Source of the DNA: Spirochaetia bacterium
GTDB taxonomy: Bacteria > Spirochaetota > Spirochaetia > Sphaerochaetales > Sphaerochaetaceae
Direction: 5' to 3'
Length of the DNA stretch: 7,557 nucleotides
NCBI GenBank assembly: GCA_900769955.1
Contig: CAAGIP010000020.1
Location: forward strand, 1 to 7,557
The notes below the pieces were generated by a model. That model had not been told where the DNA came from. It saw only the letters and a program-made list of their open reading frames with translations, and searched no databases. The position numbers were made by a program, and so were the translations under genes. Every line of letters starts with the position of its first letter. The stretch's first letter is position 1. Of the stretch, positions 6,483-7,557 are shown one piece after another.

Positions 6483-7280
6483 TTACTTTGACAGCAGCAT
6501 CGCATCATTTGCTTCCGTGCTTCCGCTTGCCTTTGAGAACATGTCGAGAAGATCGGGAACGGTGAGCTTCTTCTTATCCTCACCTGAGATGTCAACGACG
6601 ATGTGCCCCGCATCCATCATTATGAGTCTGTTTCCGTGGATGATCGCATCCCTCATGTTATGGGTGACCATCATTGTCGTGAGGTGGTTTTCCTCAACGA
6701 CCTTATCGGACATTGCAAGAACCTTTTCCGCAGTCTTCGGGTCAAGGGCCGCGGTATGCTCGTCCAGAAGGAGTACCTTGGGCTTTTTCAGAGTTGCCAT
6801 CAAAAGCGTCAGTGCCTGGCGCTGGCCGCCGGAAAGAAGGCCTACCTTTGTGGTGAGTCTCTCCTCCAGTCCGAGATTGAGCCCTTTCAGTGCCTGGTAG
6901 AACATCTCCCTTTCATCCTTGGTGATGCCCCACTTAAGGCCCCTTCTCTGTCCGCGTCTCAGTGCAAGTGCCATGTTCTCCTCGATCATCATGTTGGGGT
7001 TGGTTCCCTTCATCGGATCCTGGAAGACACGGCCGAGGATCGTTGCCCTTTTGTAATCGGGCATGTCGGTAAGATCTATGTCATCAGCCTTAATCGTACC
7101 TTCATCCACCTGGAAGACGCCTGCAATGGCGTTAAGCATGGTGGACTTACCGGCCCCGTTGCCTCCGATTACGGTGACGAAGTCTCCGTCATTGAGTGTA
7201 AGGCTGAGATTATCAAGTGCAAGCTTTGCGTTAATGGTACCTTTGTTGAAGGTCTTTGAAATGTTTTTAAGCTCAAGCAT
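6483..7280 (-). CDS. ABC transporter ATP-binding protein, TrpZ-like (COG1101 type)
   Basis: 265 residues from the ATG at 7280. All ABC ATPase motifs are intact: Walker A GGNGAGKS (39-46), Q-loop Gln87 in VFQDP, the signature LSGGQ (149-153), Walker B VLLLDE (169-174) with catalytic Glu174, ALD D-loop (178-180) and H-loop His207 (VTHNM). The segments MKGTNPNMMIEENMALA (90-106) and DEHTAALDPKTAEKV (173-187) are typical of the family that works with a COG4120 permease and a COG2984 binding protein (TrpXYZ in streptococci, linked to tryptophan/aromatic uptake). It powers the permease encoded upstream. A longer reading with 18 extra N-terminal residues from 7334 is open but lies within the permease gene, so the ATG at 7280 with AAGGGGG 6 bases before is preferred. 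It overlaps the permease stop by 8 bases. Substrate is an inference. Confidence 0.9.
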   Translation of the reverse strand: MLELKNISKTFNKGTINAKLALDNLSLTLNDGDFVTVIGGNGAGKSTMLNAIAGVFQVDEGTIKADDIDLTDMPDYKRATILGRVFQDPMKGTNPNMMIEENMALALRRGQRRGLKWGITKDEREMFYQALKGLNLGLEERLTTKVGLLSGGQRQALTLLMATLKKPKVLLLDEHTAALDPKTAEKVLAMSDKVVEENHLTTMMVTHNMRDAIIHGNRLIMMDAGHIVVDISGEDKKKLTVPDLLDMFSKASGSTEANDAMLLSK

Positions 7281-7557
7281 TCTTTGCCCCCTTGCTGTGT
7301 GAGAAGTACTTACCCTTCCAGTAAGGGACTGCAAGGAAGAGAGCCACGATCACGGCAGTGATGAGCTTCAGGTCGTTTGTGTTGAGACCGAGCTGGAGCG
7401 TGATCTGGATTACGATGTAGTAGATGATGGCACCAAGGACAACGAAGGTAAGTGTTCCCGCGAAGTTATGCTTAACCTTCTTGAAAACGACTTCACCGAT
7501 GATGACCGATGCAAGACCGATTACGATCGCACCGCGTCCCATGTTGACATCCACCGC
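7273..7557 (-). CDS. ABC transporter permease, TrpY-like (COG4120 type), C-terminal end only
   Basis: The frame is open at the right window edge, giving the last 94 residues. The segment VDVNMGRGAIVIGLASVIIGE is a near-exact family hallmark of the permease partner of TrpZ-type ATPases and is internal, so the GTG at 7554 is not a start. Hydrophobic segments at about residues 10-24, 34-57 and 64-79 of the fragment show membrane insertion. The C-terminus is short and basic (KGKYFSHSKGAKNA). It and the ATPase gene overlap by 8 bases (7273-7280). The N-terminal two-thirds and any substrate-binding protein gene lie beyond the window. The permease would form the membrane channel for import of an amino acid or related compound. 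Confidence 0.88.
   Translation of the reverse strand, partial: AVDVNMGRGAIVIGLASVIIGEVVFKKVKHNFAGTLTFVVLGAIIYYIVIQITLQLGLNTNDLKLITAVIVALFLAVPYWKGKYFSHSKGAKNA
7287..7293 (-). promoter_or_regulatory. Ribosome binding site deciding the ATPase start
   Basis: AAGGGGG lies 6 bases upstream of the ATG at 7280, inside the end of the permease gene. It supports the MLELKNISK start over the 18-residue longer reading. Confidence 0.7.

Noticed and set aside
6603..7259. 218-residue open frame on the plus strand opposite the ABC ATPase gene
   Set aside because: It lies wholly antisense to a gene with all ABC motifs, shows no recognisable domain, and has no good RBS.
7281..7334. 18-residue N-terminal extension of the ABC ATPase
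   Set aside because: It overlaps the permease coding region, has no family similarity, and a RBS lies just before the internal ATG at 7280.

Overview
The window is ordinary chromosomal bacterial DNA with compact coding, good Shine-Dalgarno sites and no sign of a mobile element, CRISPR array, rRNA or tRNA. The type of glucose-6-phosphate isomerase, the LemA/DUF2207 pair and the Trp-type ABC transporter suggest an anaerobic, host-associated bacterium, possibly a spirochaete (Treponema/Sphaerochaeta-like). That placement rests on protein resemblance from memory and is not proven by the window.

Layout, left to right. (1) Positions 1-2982, minus strand: a three-gene operon read right to left, lemA, then a DUF2207 membrane protein with a signal peptide and a Gly/Ser-rich tail, then an integral-membrane lipid-alcohol kinase of the diacylglycerol/polyprenol/phytol kinase family. 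The kinase runs off the left edge. Its start codon lies inside the end of the DUF2207 gene. (2) Positions 2983-3152: a divergent control region with a good sigma70-type promoter for argR, an operator-like palindrome at its predicted transcription start, and a small hairpin just before the lemA ribosome binding site. (3) Positions 3153-5201, plus strand: argR (arginine repressor) followed after 15 bases by pgi. (4) A bidirectional terminator at about 5219-5249 separates pgi from a convergent SDR oxidoreductase gene (5258-6022, minus). (5) A small unrecognised gene (6118-6447, plus) is divergent from the SDR gene and has no visible Shine-Dalgarno site. (6) Positions 6483-7557, minus strand: a terminator, then the ATPase and the C-terminal end of the permease of a TrpXYZ-type (COG1101/COG4120-like) ABC importer. 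Both genes extend from an operon that begins beyond the right edge, and their coding regions overlap by 8 bases.

How the parts fit: the lemA operon looks like envelope or membrane-lipid function, argR-pgi couples an amino-acid-sensing repressor to central glycolysis, and the ABC genes are probably amino-acid uptake. I found no convincing new multi-gene system. The points most worth a second look are the argR-pgi pairing with its candidate operator, the kinase gene tied to lemA/DUF2207, and the small orphan gene flanked by a repeated CTGAAAAAGCCACCC-like sequence.
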